From: Zygnema circumcarinatum
Lineage: Eukaryota; Streptophyta; Zygnematophyceae; Zygnematales; Zygnemataceae
Reading direction: 5' to 3'
DNA length: 64,000 bases
NCBI GenBank assembly: GCA_037447605.1
Contig: CM074809.1
Location: 3,592,911-3,656,910, forward strand
Every line of letters begins with the position of its first letter. Position 1 is the first letter of the stretch. The notes under the pieces are model-generated. The model had not been told where the DNA came from, ran no database searches, and saw nothing but the letters and a program-made list of their open reading frames with translations. This document shows, piece after piece, positions 1 to 11,800 of the stretch. The translations under genes and the position numbers were made by a program.

Positions 1-694
1 GATTTTTACCTGTTCCATGAGCAAAGATCAGTTCAGTTCAGTTCAAATCCCAGTTCCAGTTCCCTTCCGTTCATTCGTTCGCTGTGTTTTGAAACAGCAG
101 TTTCTATGCGAGGAAGGTTTCAGGAGCTTTACGGCAGATAGGTGTGAGGGTTTTGGGGAGAGGGGGAGAGGGGGAGAGGGAGGNNNNNNNNNNAGGGAGG
201 GGGGGAGGGAGGAAGGGAGAGAGGGAGGGAGGGAGGGAGGGAAGGAGCGAATGAGAGAAGGAGCGAATGAGGGAGGGATGGACGGAGGGAGATTGGGAGG
301 GGGGTAGGGGAGAAGGGAGGGTGGAAAAGGAGATAGGCAAGAAGGAACGGAGGCATGGAGGGACGGAGGGAGATGGGGAGGGGATGGAGGGGGGGGAGGG
401 AGAGAGGGAGAGAGGGAGAGAGAGAGAGAGAGAGGGAGGCAGGTGGGCAGCGAGAGGAGGTGTACCCCATGGCAGCGGGTGCGTCCCGGACTGTCCCATT
501 TTCTCCGCGAGGAACTGCGCGAAGATGGACCCGAACTGAGCGCAGTACGCGGAGGGGATGAGGGCCGGCAAGAGGTAGCCCACAAGGGACCTGCAGGGGG
601 GACGAGCCTCGTGTTAGGGCCTCTCTCTCTCTCTCTCTCTCTTTCCCCCTCTCTCTCTCCCTCTCTCTCTCTCCCTCTCTCTCTCGCTCTCTCC

Positions 695-732
<38 letters not shown>

Positions 733-3700
733 CTGTGTCTCGCACTGTCTCTGTCTCTCTGCCACTCTCTGTGTCTCTCTCTGTTCATGTCGCCCTCTGT
801 CTCTGTCTCTGTCTCCGTCATTTTCTGTCTCTCTCTGTCTCTATCTGTCCGTCTCTCTCTCTCTCTCTGCCCCTGCCCTATCTCTAGCTCACTCGCCCAC
901 GCGCGCTCCTCCCTCTCTCTCCGTGTGTCCGTTTTTTTTTTTTTTGCTGGCAGCAGAACATAAGCAATCGAACCTGTGGAGTCGTGGTTTGAAAAAAAAG
1001 CAGAAAACGGGACCGAAAAAAAAAAAGACATAGAGATTGGAGTTTTGAAACTTTTTTGAAACTTTTGAGGTCTTTGAGTCGACTGTGAAGGAGCCCCACT
1101 TACAGAGGTGAGTTCTGCCCGAAAAATTTCTGCCCGGAACGAAAAAAGAAAAGCCCGGGCAGCAAAAATATTGCGAGCCAAAAGGGAATGAATCCGCTGC
1201 CGGCTCCCGCCCAAGTGATCAGCTGTGACACGTGTCACACCCCATTTGTACCCTTCAGAAACTGTCAATTGGAAAACCCACATCACCCTAACATACGCTA
1301 AATTCCCTAAACCGTGAAGGTTGATAAAAGGCAAAGGAAGCAGCGGAACAATGGAAACCCTAATTCTGGAAACTGAACAAACCCTAAAATTTGAGGTATG
1401 CCCCAAAAAAAAAAAAAACTCACTATGGCAGCGAAGGCGTTGGCCCCAATGGTGCCGCCCCAATGGTTTGACCACTCGATTTTTACCTGTTCCATGAGCA
1501 AAGATCAGTTCAGTTCAGTTCAAATCCCAGTTCCAGTTCCCTTCCGTTCATTCGTTCGCTGTGTTTTGAAACAGCAGTTTCTATGCGAGGAAGGTTTCAG
1601 GAGCTTTACGGCAGATAGGTGTGAGGGTTTTGGGGAGAGGGGGAGAGGGGGAGAGGGAGGGAGGGAGGGAGGGAGGGAGGAGGGAGGGAGTGGCGGAGGG
1701 AGGGAGGGAGGGAGGGAGGGGAGGGAGGGAGGGAGGGAGGGAGGGAGGGAGGGAGGAGGAGGGAGGGAGGGAGGGAGGAGGAGGGAGGGGAGGGAGGGAG
1801 GAGGGAGGAGGGAGGGAGGAGGGAGGGAGGGAGGGAGGGAGGGAGGAGGGAGGGAGGGAGGGAGGGAGGAGGGAGGGAGGGAGGGAGGAGGAGGAGGGAG
1901 GAGGAGGGAGGGAGGGAGGGGAGGGAGGGAGGGAGGGAGGGAGGGAGGGAGGGAGGAGGAGGGAGGAGGAGGGAGGGAGGGAGGGAGGGAGGGAGGAGGA
2001 GGAGGGAGGGAGGGAGGGAGGGAGGGAGGGAGGGAGGGGAGGGAGGGAGGGAGGAGGGAGGGAGGGAGAGGGAGGGAGGGAGGGAGGGAGGGAGGGAGGG
2101 GTGGAGGGAGGGTGGAGGAGGAGGGAGGGAGGGAGGGAGGGGAGGGAGGGAGGGAGGGAGGGAGGGAGGGAGGAGGAGGAGGGAGGAGGAGGAGGAGGGA
2201 GGGAGGGAGGGAGGAGGAGGGAGGAGGGAGGGAGGGAGGGAGGGAGGGAGGAGGGAGGGGAGGATGGGGAGGAGGGAGGGGAGGGAGGAGGGAGGAGGGA
2301 GGAGGGAGGGAGGGAGGGAGGAGGGAGGAGGGAGGAGGAGGCAGGGAGGAGGAGGGAGGGAGGGAGGGAGGGAGGGAGGGAGGGAGGGAGGGAGGGAGGG
2401 GAGGGAGGGAGGGAGGGAGGAGGGAGGAGGGAGGGAGGAGGGAGGGAGGGAGGAGGAGGGAGGGTGGGAGGGAGGGAGGAGGGAGGGAGGAGGGGGGAGG
2501 GGAGGGAGGAGGGAGGGAGGGAGGGAGGAGGGAGGGAGGGAGGGAGGGAGGGAGGGAGTGGAGAGAGAAAGAGAAAGTGAGAGAGAGAGCGAGAGAGAGC
2601 GCTCGCTACCTGCTCCTCCTGTGAGAGCGGCTGCCCCCCTTTCGAGTAGCCCCCTCCCTGGCGGACTGCCTGCGGGAGGAGGAGGCCCGCCATGGCTGCC
2701 GGGACGAACATGAAGACAGCGACCTCGGGACGCGCGTTCCTGCAGCAGAAAGTTAGGGTTCAGGGCCAGAATTAGGGTTAGGGTATGAAGGCAGAGGTTA
2801 GGGTTCAGGGCGAGAATTAGAGTATATTGAGCAAAGAAAGGTCTGGACTGATGCTCGCAAAGACCACTACAACCCTAAAATTTTGTATGCCTAAGGTTCA
2901 TGAGTGTAAGGAGGCTACTTCCAAACCCTAACGCTTACCAGCTCATGTAACGTTTAGATGAGGAGACTCGAACTATGGCGAGAAGGACGGGAAAAACAAT
3001 AGCCAGGATCCAACTCAGAACATAAAAGAATCCTCCTGCATACAATTAGGAGAGTGACGGAACCGAGCCCTGCCCGTCATTTGGGTCAGGTGAAAAAAAA
3101 AGGCACGCCCATGTTTTAAAAAACAATCCTAAAGCCTCAAAATGACTGAAGGGAGACTCACCTGTCACGAGTTCGTCGTAGCGCTTTGCAGGAGTCTCTG
3201 CTCCGGAGGTTGCCTTAGAGGCTAAATGTGGCATAAGGGAGACGAGGCCAAAAAGGGAGAAATGGAGAGCAAATGCAATTGGTCGGGAATAGTAAACCTG
3301 CAAAAACCCAAATCCCAAACAAAAAGCAACAAAGGTATATTGGTACAATGTGTTGAAAGCATACAGAGTATGCAAAACAACAAACATTGAGTCTGACCCA
3401 TAACCACAACATACAATAGTTCATAGTATGACTCTCTATACAATGCGAAGCATGGGAAACGAATACGACAGGCCCATGCAAGCCATGCAAAGCGGCTTAA
3501 TGCCGCCTTGACGCGTCACGGCCACAGGTCGCACGGACGTCAATCGAACGGCGGAGGCGGCGGTGCGACTGAATCGGACGGCGCGCGATAGATTCGTCGC
3601 ACCCACTGTCGCCGACCGTGCGATAGGACCAATGGACGAGTCCCGCGACCTATGCGACGATCCATGCGACGCCCGTGCGACTGTCGAGTCCCTCCCCCCA

Positions 3701-5116
3701 TAGAGCTTTCTACGAGGAATCCAACGCTCCCCTCCACTACTAAGCGAGTCCTTACCAGAAAAGGAACGGATTTGCCATCCCAAATGGACGTTACCCAAAG
3801 GCTAACAAACTAGAACTATGGAACCCCTATATAGCTACCTCCATCCATAAGGCCTCAAGGTTGAAACCCTCAGCATGCCCACCAACAACAACATGCGATA
3901 TATAGTACACCCCCCATGAAAGCCCGATCCTAGCCCGGGGCCCTCCTAAAGTTTGAAACCCTCCCCATGCCCACCAACAACAACATGCGATATAGTACAC
4001 CCCCATGAGAGCCCATGAAAGCCCCGTCCTAGCCCGCACCACGAGGAGGCCCCACAGGTCGAAGAACACGGGAGTGCCCTCTGCGCGCCGCGGCGCCGCC
4101 CACGATTCGCGGCGCCTCTCGCGGCGGCTCTTCAGCTCGGGGGCGGCCGCAAAGCCCGCGATGAGAGGGAGGAGGTTGTCCCCGCGGGACTGCAGGGACC
4201 CCGGCCTGCAGAACAAGCAAAATGGGAGAGAGAGAGAGAGGGAGGGAGAGGGAGAGAGAGGGAGAGGGGGAGAGAGAGAGGGAAAGAGAGAGAGAGGGAG
4301 AGAGAGGGGGAGAGAGAGGGAGAGAGAGAGAGGGAAAGAGAGAGAGGGAGAGAGGGAGAGAGAGAGAGGGAAAGGGAGAGAGAAGGAGAGAGAGGGAGAG
4401 AGAGAGAGAGGGAGAGGGAGCGAGAGAGAGAGGGAGAGAGAGAGAGAGGGAGAGGGAGCGAGAGAGAGAGAGAGGGAGAGAGAGAGAGAGAGGAAGAAGA
4501 GGGGAGGGGAGGGGGGAAAAGGAATATCCTTGGAGAGTTTCGAGAAAGCTTAACCTAAAGGGCATCAAAAAAAGGGAGGGAGAAGAGAGGGAGGGGAGCA
4601 GGCGAGGGATGAACAAGAAAAACAAACATTTCTGAAACTGAATGCACGTGCGTAAGAAAGGCGGCGTCCAAGTTCACTTTTGAAGTTTCCCATGCTTGCC
4701 AAGAGTGATGTATGGGAAGCCAACCAATGATGAGAAAAGCTTCGACCAGAATTTGCTCACAATATGTTTTCCGGTGTGTCGAAGGGCGTGTGATAAAAGT
4801 AGCCGCGCAGCGTTGTGACCATATCCAGTCCCGGCACATCGTCAAAGTCGCGGCACATGATTCGGTAGTCCGTCTCTCCGGGCACCAGGGGGAACACATC
4901 CTGCCACGTGGCAACCTCCCATTGGCTTCAGCAATCTGGAGGAGTCAGAACCCACATCTGTAGCATAGCGTGACAGAAGACTGAATCGAGCAATTCATCG
5001 TCTGTTTTACGGATAACGGATATCTGTTAATGGGATATAGACTTAAAGCACCTCCATTTTTATCTTGCTTGTGGGAGAGTGAGAGACAGTGGGAGGGAGA
5101 GGGTGTGTGAGAGGGG

Positions 5117-5168
<52 letters not shown>

Positions 5169-8100
5169 CTGGGCAATGACGGTGGACATTGGAGCGACGG
5201 CTGACTCTCCGTACACTCGAGAAGGCCACGTGCCCGGTCCTGATTGGACCACAGTATCTGCCCCCATCCAAACAAGCAAACTCAAAAAAATAAAAATAAA
5301 TAAAACAAGCATTTTGAGGTTTGAAGGGAAATGAAAGGACCTCAAATTCCCTACTATGGTTGCATTAAAAAGGGGTCAAAAACGGAAGAAAAGGATTACC
5401 CGGTAAAGCACTCCCGGATGCCTCCAAATTGATCATTGCTCCCACTTGCTCGGCCCACGGATGCGTCTTCACAAAACCGTGAACTGCCTGCGAGGAGACC
5501 AATACATGCTAATTCATGGCTAATTCATGGCTAATTCATGGCTAATTCATGGCTAATTCATGGCTAATACATGGCTAATTCATGGCTAATTCATGGCTAA
5601 TTCATAGCTAATTCATGGCTAATTCATGGCTAATACATGGCTAATTCATAGCTAATACATGATGCCATTTGGATGGAGTATAAGGGTTTAGGTTAGAGTG
5701 ACAAAGCCCTAAGGCTGAGTCATGGAAGGTTCTTGGGGATTTGATGATAGCCCGGGGTGGCAAAGCTTCAAAAAATTAGGGTTTTTATGGCATGTCCATT
5801 TCCCATGCAACTCACCTTGAGGAAAATTTCCTCTCCTCCGTTGAACAAAAAGATCACCGGCGCCGACGGGATGTAGTCCGAATCCACAATTTGGCGCAGG
5901 ACTTCCAGCATGCATGCTGCAGTTCCATGCAGTTCCCACCGTTCAAGTGAATCAGTTTAGGCTTTCCAGAACAGCAGTGAGCTCTAGTTTGCACAGAAAA
6001 TATGCAAGTCTGGACTTCTTAAAAATGCAAAACCTCAGATTTAGAGATCTCTTTGAGCCACTGACTCAGCACAATCTCCTCCCCTTCCCCGGCCTCCTTC
6101 CTACCCCTCTCTCCCCTACCTTTTCACATCCTGTCTCTCTCCCCCGTTCCCCCTCTCTTTCATCTCCCTCCCTCTCTCCTCATTCTCCGCCTTCCCTGTC
6201 TCTCTCCATCAAGCCACAACTACGACATCCATTCGTGTATCCCTTCACAAAATCCCTCTATCTCCTCCCTTTGGGCAGGCAAAACATTTCATCAATGCAT
6301 CCCCCCTCTCTTCTCTCTTATCTCTTCTCTCTCTCCTCTCCCTCTATCTTACTCTCTCCCCCCCTCTCCCTCTCTCTTTCCGCCCTATCTCTCTCCTCCC
6401 TCTCCCTCAATCTCTCCCCCCTCCCGCCCTCTTTTTATCTCCTCCCTCTCTCCAGACAGGCAAAACATTTTGAGCTGACCGACGCATGCAGCGCAGTCGC
6501 TGGCCCCCGGGGAATGCAGGCCCGAATCGAAGTGGCCATTCACAAGAACAGCCGCTCTATCGGGAGCGGAATTTGCAGCCGAAATTCTGGCATAGAATAG
6601 GATAGACATTAGCATCAAACGTTTAGAACTTTTAGAACTTTGAACTCCTTCCTCTCTCACCACTCTCCCACCCCCACTCTCTCTGTGCGTCTACATGTGC
6701 TTTCTCTCTGCGTCCTCAATACATGCCTCTCCGTCTGCCTCGTTCCTCTCTCTCCGCCCTCAGTCGGTGCTCTCGTCCTCTTCATCTACCTCTCCACTTC
6801 CTTTTTCAGTAGATGGTCTCTCCCCCTCCGTTTACTTCTCCGACTTCTCTACAATTGTTGCTCTCTCGCTCTCCCGCTGCCCGTCTACCTCCTACCGTCT
6901 TTCCTCCCTCTCTCGAGTGGATCCCTCTCTCTCCCCCTCTACCTCTCCTCCCCGTCTCCGGTTGTTGCTCTCTCCATCTCCTCCCCCTCTCCTGCTCTCG
7001 CCTTTTCCTATTGTTGCTCTCTCCTTCTCCCACTCCTCACCCTCTCCACTTGTTGCTCTCTCCCTCGACCTCTCTGTCTACCTCCCCCCCCCTCGCCACC
7101 CGCAATAGCCATTCTCTCCCTCTTCCCCTTTCTTCTCTGTTGTCACCCCTTGTCCTTCCCTCGCCCCTCTAATCCAACTCTAATTCAAATGCGCCTTTTT
7201 CTATGACATAAACCACCACAATGCCAAACCTATTCAGAAAAAACCGACCAGTTTTCAGTTTTTGTCCGCAAACCTGACGGCGATGTTTGTGATGTTCTGG
7301 TACGCCATCGTGACAGTTCGCGTCACGAAGGCGGGAAGGTTAAAGGACCCGCTCACCAGGGACTCGTCGATTTCAAATCTGACAGCCTCAAAATTTACAC
7401 CCCGGGGCTCCATTTTTAATTCATACATACAGTTAATACATCCCTAAAAGACGTAAGTGCGGAGGGAAGATGCCATCGGTCCGAGTCTTAGAACTCCAAG
7501 TTTGGAGAGCGATAAGTTCCTAAGCGAATTGATGGAAACTAGGTCGCATTTGTCTGGTCTGTTTAGTTCGTTTAGCATTCAAAGAAGACCCCTACTCCTT
7601 GCGGTTATGATTATCTCCTATTCCGTGGCTCAATAGTATACTAAAAAAAAAAGGGTAAAGAAAGTAGAATGCAACGATTATCTTTCACATATACCTCAAC
7701 TTGGAGCTTGCCCTCTCCTTTAATTTTTCAACTTCTGATTTCAAATAGTTTTTCGCTTCCAACAGTCCCGGAGAACCCTCCTGCATCACCACAAAGGTGA
7801 TTTATACCCGTCAAACATTTCTAAATTGAACATTCGTTGATGTTTATTTTGTGTTTCATTCCTTCCAATTTTTTCTTTTCGTCAGACGAAGATGTTAATG
7901 GGCATGCGGCTTTAGTAAATTTAAAATTTCAAGTTTCTTGACGGGGTTCAATTGAATAGACTTCGGCCCTAAGCACGCGAGAGAGAGAGAGAGGGGGGGA
8001 GGGAGAGGGAAAGGGTGCTTCCGGCTGCACCTGGCGGCCTCCAATGTCCCCCGCCAGACGCTCCACGTGGCGCATGGCCCGGCCCTCCGCAAAGCGATCT

Positions 8101-8333
8101 GCAGCCGTCGATTCCGCATCCAACGGCTGGCGATGAGCCGCGTGCGGGTGCTGCGCCGTGAGGAGGAGGACGCCGCCATAGAACGCCACGAAGAGGGCCA
8201 GCGCCGCCGCACGCTGCCCTAAACTGACTCCATGTGCACAAGTTTCAGTTTTAGTTCCAGTTTTCAGTTCAGTTTGTGCTCCTGCTGCGCTCTCCTGCGC
8301 AGCTTCGGAGCTGAGACTCTCTCCGGACGCCAT
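1..8333 (-). CDS. ERMP1-like M28 metallopeptidase (3' end off window)
   Basis: Endoplasmic reticulum metallopeptidase 1 type protein: a zinc M28 exopeptidase domain followed by membrane segments. Exons (high to low): 8333-8031, 7780-7695, 7378-7274, 6586-6480, 5916-5816, 5487-5400, 5257-5169, 4900-4761, 4205-4040, 3297-3162, 3035-2939, 2739-2610, 1486-1424 (tentative) and 590-466. All junctions down to 1424 keep phase. Exon 1 has an N-terminal membrane segment ([15 protein letters not shown]). Zinc-ligand motifs seen: LVNGHFDS with GASDCAACV, then FNGGEE, then GETDYRIM, then YFYHTPFDT, matching the H-D-E-D-H set of M28. C-terminal exons ([34 protein letters not shown]) match the family's membrane region. 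At least one exon between 1424 and 590 was not found, since the phase does not fit there. Divergent from the FMO gene. The family identity is firm; the far 3' part is not. Confidence 0.88.
184..465. repeat. GGGA/GA microsatellite with 10-N gap
   Basis: Purine-rich tract (GGGAG then GAGAGA) with N at 184-193, next to the ERMP1 exon 590-466. Confidence 0.9.
622..925. repeat. CT/TCTG microsatellite
   Basis: Long CT dinucleotide run grading into CTGTCT units, in an intron of the ERMP1-like gene. Confidence 0.9.
1640..2565. repeat. 0.93-kb (GGGA/GGGAGGA)n polypurine tract
   Basis: Almost pure G/A on the + strand, made of GGGA and GGA units with rare t or c, inside an intron of the ERMP1-like gene. 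Runs of four or more GGG blocks spaced by one base occur throughout, so G-quadruplex and triplex structures are possible. Confidence 0.95.
4220..4520. repeat. GA/GGGAGA microsatellite
   Basis: Pure purine tract in the intron between ERMP1-like exons 4900-4761 and 4205-4040. A second GA run lies at 5115-5166. Confidence 0.92.
5509..5661. repeat. 11-bp minisatellite (CTAATTCATGG)n
   Basis: About 14 tandem copies with two main variants (CTAATACATGG, CTAATTCATAG), in the intron between ERMP1-like exons 5916-5816 and 5487-5400. Confidence 0.92.
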
Positions 8334-8850
8334 GGCCTGTGGGGGGGAGAGAAAGGAGAGGAAGGAGCAAGGTGGACGAGAGAGGGAGGGAGGGAGGGGG
8401 GGCAGGAAGAGGGGAGGTGGGAGAGAGACAGCGAGAAGGGGTAGAAAAGTGGGAAAAAGAGAAAAGAGGATCGAAGGAGAGAGGGAGCGAGTGGAGGAGG
8501 GGCGGAAGAGAGGGGGAGGGACTTACTAGAGAGGGAGAGGAAGAGGAAGAGGGAGAGGGCGAGAGGGAGGGGGAGGGGGCGCGAGCGCGAACGCGTCGCT
8601 CTAAGCGAGCTTTCCTGGAACGGTCGCTTGAGGGAAAGGGTGTCCGTACATATGTATGTTTTCGTACGCCAATGTACGGCAGCTTACTGTACATGTTTAC
8701 GTACAGTACAGTACGGGCCGTATGAAACTGTACGAACAAATCAACGGAACGACAACAGACTGAGCCGCACGGAGCCTCGGAGGGAGGCATTACTCCGGCA
8801 AGGCTGCCACGTGGCGGCTTCCCGGGCCCCCTCGCCCTCGCACGTGCGAC
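8334..8850. promoter_or_regulatory. Divergent ERMP1/FMO intergenic region with GTAC cluster
   Basis: 517 bp between the two start codons. The ERMP1 side is a GGGAGA tract (8340-8580). The FMO side has a dense GTAC cluster at 8640-8735 (TCCGTACA, CGTACGCC, TGTACGGC, ACGTACAGTACAGTACGGGC) and a GCCACGTGGC box at 8811. Promoter function is inference. Confidence 0.4.
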
Positions 8851-11800
8851 ATGGCGGCAGCGTCCCTCTCCCTCCTCCCTTTGCGCTCTTGCGCTGCCAT
8901 GGCTGCCCTCCCCCCCTCCCCCGTCCCCTCCCCCTCCCCCTCCCCCTCCCCTCCCCCCCGCCCCCTCCCCCTCCCCTCCCCCTCCCCCCCCCCCGCCATG
9001 GCTCCCACTCCCTGAAGGTCGCCGTCATCGGCGCTGGCGCCGCCGGGCTCGTCGCCGCCCGGCAGCTGCTCCGCGAGGGCCACCACGTGGCCGTCCTGGA
9101 GCAAGGCTCCCGCGTGGGCGGCACGTGGCAGTACGAGGAGCGCGCGGAGAGCGACCCCCTCTCGCGCGCGCCCTCGCGGGAGCGCGTCCATGGCAGCATG
9201 TACGCGAGCTTGCGCACGAACCTCCCGCGGGAGGTCATGGCGTTCAGGGACTTTCCGCTGTCAGTTTCAGTTCCAGTTCCAGTTGCAGTTGCAGTGGACG
9301 GGCGACGGTACTGCTCGCATGGAACGGTGGCGCGGTATCTGGAGCGCTTCGCGGAGGTGTTCGGGGTGTTGCCGCACGTGCGGTTCGGGAGGAGGGTGGA
9401 GGTGGTGGAGCCGGCGGAGGGGGGGAAGGCAGGAGGGGAAGGGTTTAGGGTTTTGGAGGGCGGGGGGAGGGGGGTGGAGAAGGGGGAAGGGTTTAGGGTT
9501 TTAAAGGGCGGGGGGAGGGGGGAGTGGGTCAAGTGGAGAGTGGCCAGTAGGGAGGTGACATTTGGCAGTGCGGTGGAGGAGGTGTATGATGCTGTGGTGG
9601 TCTGCAATGGACATTTTTCTGAACCCAAGATTGCTGATATTGCAGGTACTGTTTACTAGGGGGTGTTCAGGGTTTAGGGTTCTGGCTTCAAGTTTCAGAG
9701 TTCAGGGTGTAGAGTTGGCGTTCAAGGTTAAGGGTTCAGGTTGCAAGGTTTAGTTATCAGGTTGTAGAGTTTAGGGTTCAGGGTTTAGGGTTCAGAGTGT
9801 AGAGCTTAGGATTTGGATTTAAAGTTCAGGGTTTCTGGTTAGGGTTCAGGGTTCAGGGTTCAAGTTTAACCAAATGAATTCTGTTTTTGGCGCAAGGTTC
9901 AACGTCTTGAAGGCTTGAGATTTAAGAACTCTTGAGGGTGTAGGGTTCAGAGTTTGAGGCTTCAAGAGTTAGGGTGTGCAGTTGGGGCCCAGGGTTGAAG
10001 GTTCTGATCCGGACTGCAGTGTTTTTTTAAAAAGAATGTCGAGGTTGAGCGTTGCAGGGTTCAGGTTTTATGTTGAAAGGGTTCATGGTTTCAGGGTTTT
10101 GTCTCTCACTTTCACTCTCTCTCTCTCTCTCTCTGTGCGGAGGGAGGGAGAGCAGGACTCAGTGAGTGGCCGGGCCGCCAAATGCACAGCCACAACTACC
10201 GCCGCCCTGAACCCTTCGCCGGACTTGTAAACTTCTCCGCCTGCTCTGAAATCCCTCCATAAATCCTTCGTCTCTCACCACCTTGAGACAGAGAGAGAGA
10301 GAGAGGGGGGAGGGGGAGGAGGGAGGGGGAGGGAATCTCTCACATGAGACAGAGAGAGTGGGAGGGGCGGAGGGGGAGGGAATCTCTCACCATCCTTTGC
10401 AGCCCTAAGCCCTGACAAAACATTCGCAACCCTAATGACCCTACAACCTTGTAGCCTTAAACAATAGACCCCTGCAGGGGCTGAAACCCTAACCCTAAAT
10501 TTCGTGCCGCGAGGATGCAGAGCAGGTGGTAGTGGTGGTGGGAGCGGGCAGCAGCGGGGAGGACATTGCCAGGGAGGCAGCCATGGCTGCTCGGGAGGTC
10601 CACATGTGCGCGCGCAGCTGGCCAGGTGCGGGAGGGGGAGGCTCGCCCTCTCCCACTCCCTCTCCCTCTCCCTCTCCCTCGCCGGGAGGGAAATATAAGA
10701 ATCTGTGGCGACATCCCATGGTAAGAGAGGAGATGGAAGAACTGTGTTTGCCAGGGAGGGTTTGATTGGTTTTAGGGTTGCAGGTATTTTGGGGTTTGTA
10801 AGGATGTTAGGTTTTCTAAGATCTGAATTTCTGGGCCGTGAGAGATGTGTGCAGGCAGTGAGAGCGCATGCGGACGGAAAGGTTGAGTTTGCTGACGGCG
10901 TCTCAGTCGTTGCTGACGTCATTCTGCACTGTACTGGGTGAGAGTTTTTTTTTTTTTTTTGCTTTATGTTGTTAGTCTTGTGCACGTATTTACAAACTGC
11001 GTCGTTTTTCAGCCACGACATACTTTCGTTTTCTATTTTTTTTTTTCTTTGTCGAACAATTGATGAATGCTCTACAGAGAGCGAGCTAAAATGAGAGAGA
11101 GAGGGGGGAGAGAGGGAGTGATGGGCAGGTACATGTATCACTTCCCCTTCCTGAGGGGCATTGACCACTGCGTCAAAGTCTCTGACTCGCGTGTGGGACC
11201 ACTCTTTGAGCATGTTTTCCCACCGACTTTGGCTCCCACTCTCTCCTTTGTGGGCCTCCCCTGGCAGGTAGAGAGAGAGGCCCTCCCACTGCATGCATGC
11301 ATGTATGCATGCATGTACACTCTCTCTCTCTCGTACTCTCATGTTTTTCCATTCTTTTCAAAAAGGTCAATCTAAGAATCTCTCTCTTTCTCTCTCCCTC
11401 TCTCCCTCTCCCTCTCTACCTTTCTCCCTATTTATAAGCACACCTCATGGTTCTCACGGACCTTGAGCGCATGTGATTTGTTAGAAGTCCTTAAGGGAGA
11501 GTTGATACCAAGGATATGAGCACACTGCAGGTGGCTCCGTTTCCCCTTATGGAGATTCAAAGCACGTGGATTGCGAAAGTGCTTTCAGGAAGTGTGGGGT
11601 TACCTTCGAGGGAAGAGATGGAGTCTGAAATTGAAACCTTCTATAAGCGAATGGAGGAGGCAGGCCTCCCGCAACGCTTCACTCACTCTATGGGGAAAAC
11701 TGCCGTAGTGGGCCAGGTGCAGTGAACCTGCAACCCTATAAGCAGCTCTACTTTTCTGTAAGCATTTGTGCTCGTTTGCGGATCATGTAGCAGCAGAGAA

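Larger units (their letters stand above)
1..1660. repeat. 183-bp direct repeat at 1,477-bp spacing
   Basis: Positions 1-183 recur at 1478-1660 with identical sequence up to the 10-N gap at 184-193. The copy includes the splice acceptor and first bases of the tentative ERMP1 exon 1486-1424. Either a tandem duplication of about 1.48 kb cut by the window edge and gap, or an assembly overlap that was not merged. Confidence 0.85.

Noticed and set aside
1398-2711. Long open frames rich in Gly/Arg/Glu on + and Ser/Leu/Pro on -
   Set aside because: They arise from the GGGA polypurine tract, which lacks stops in all frames; an ERMP1-like intron occupies this region.
4222-4635. Arg/Glu-rich and Ser/Leu-rich open frames
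   Set aside because: Products of a GA microsatellite in an ERMP1-like intron.
5509-5661. Possible CRISPR-like array
   Set aside because: Units are contiguous 11-mers without spacers, in a plant intron.
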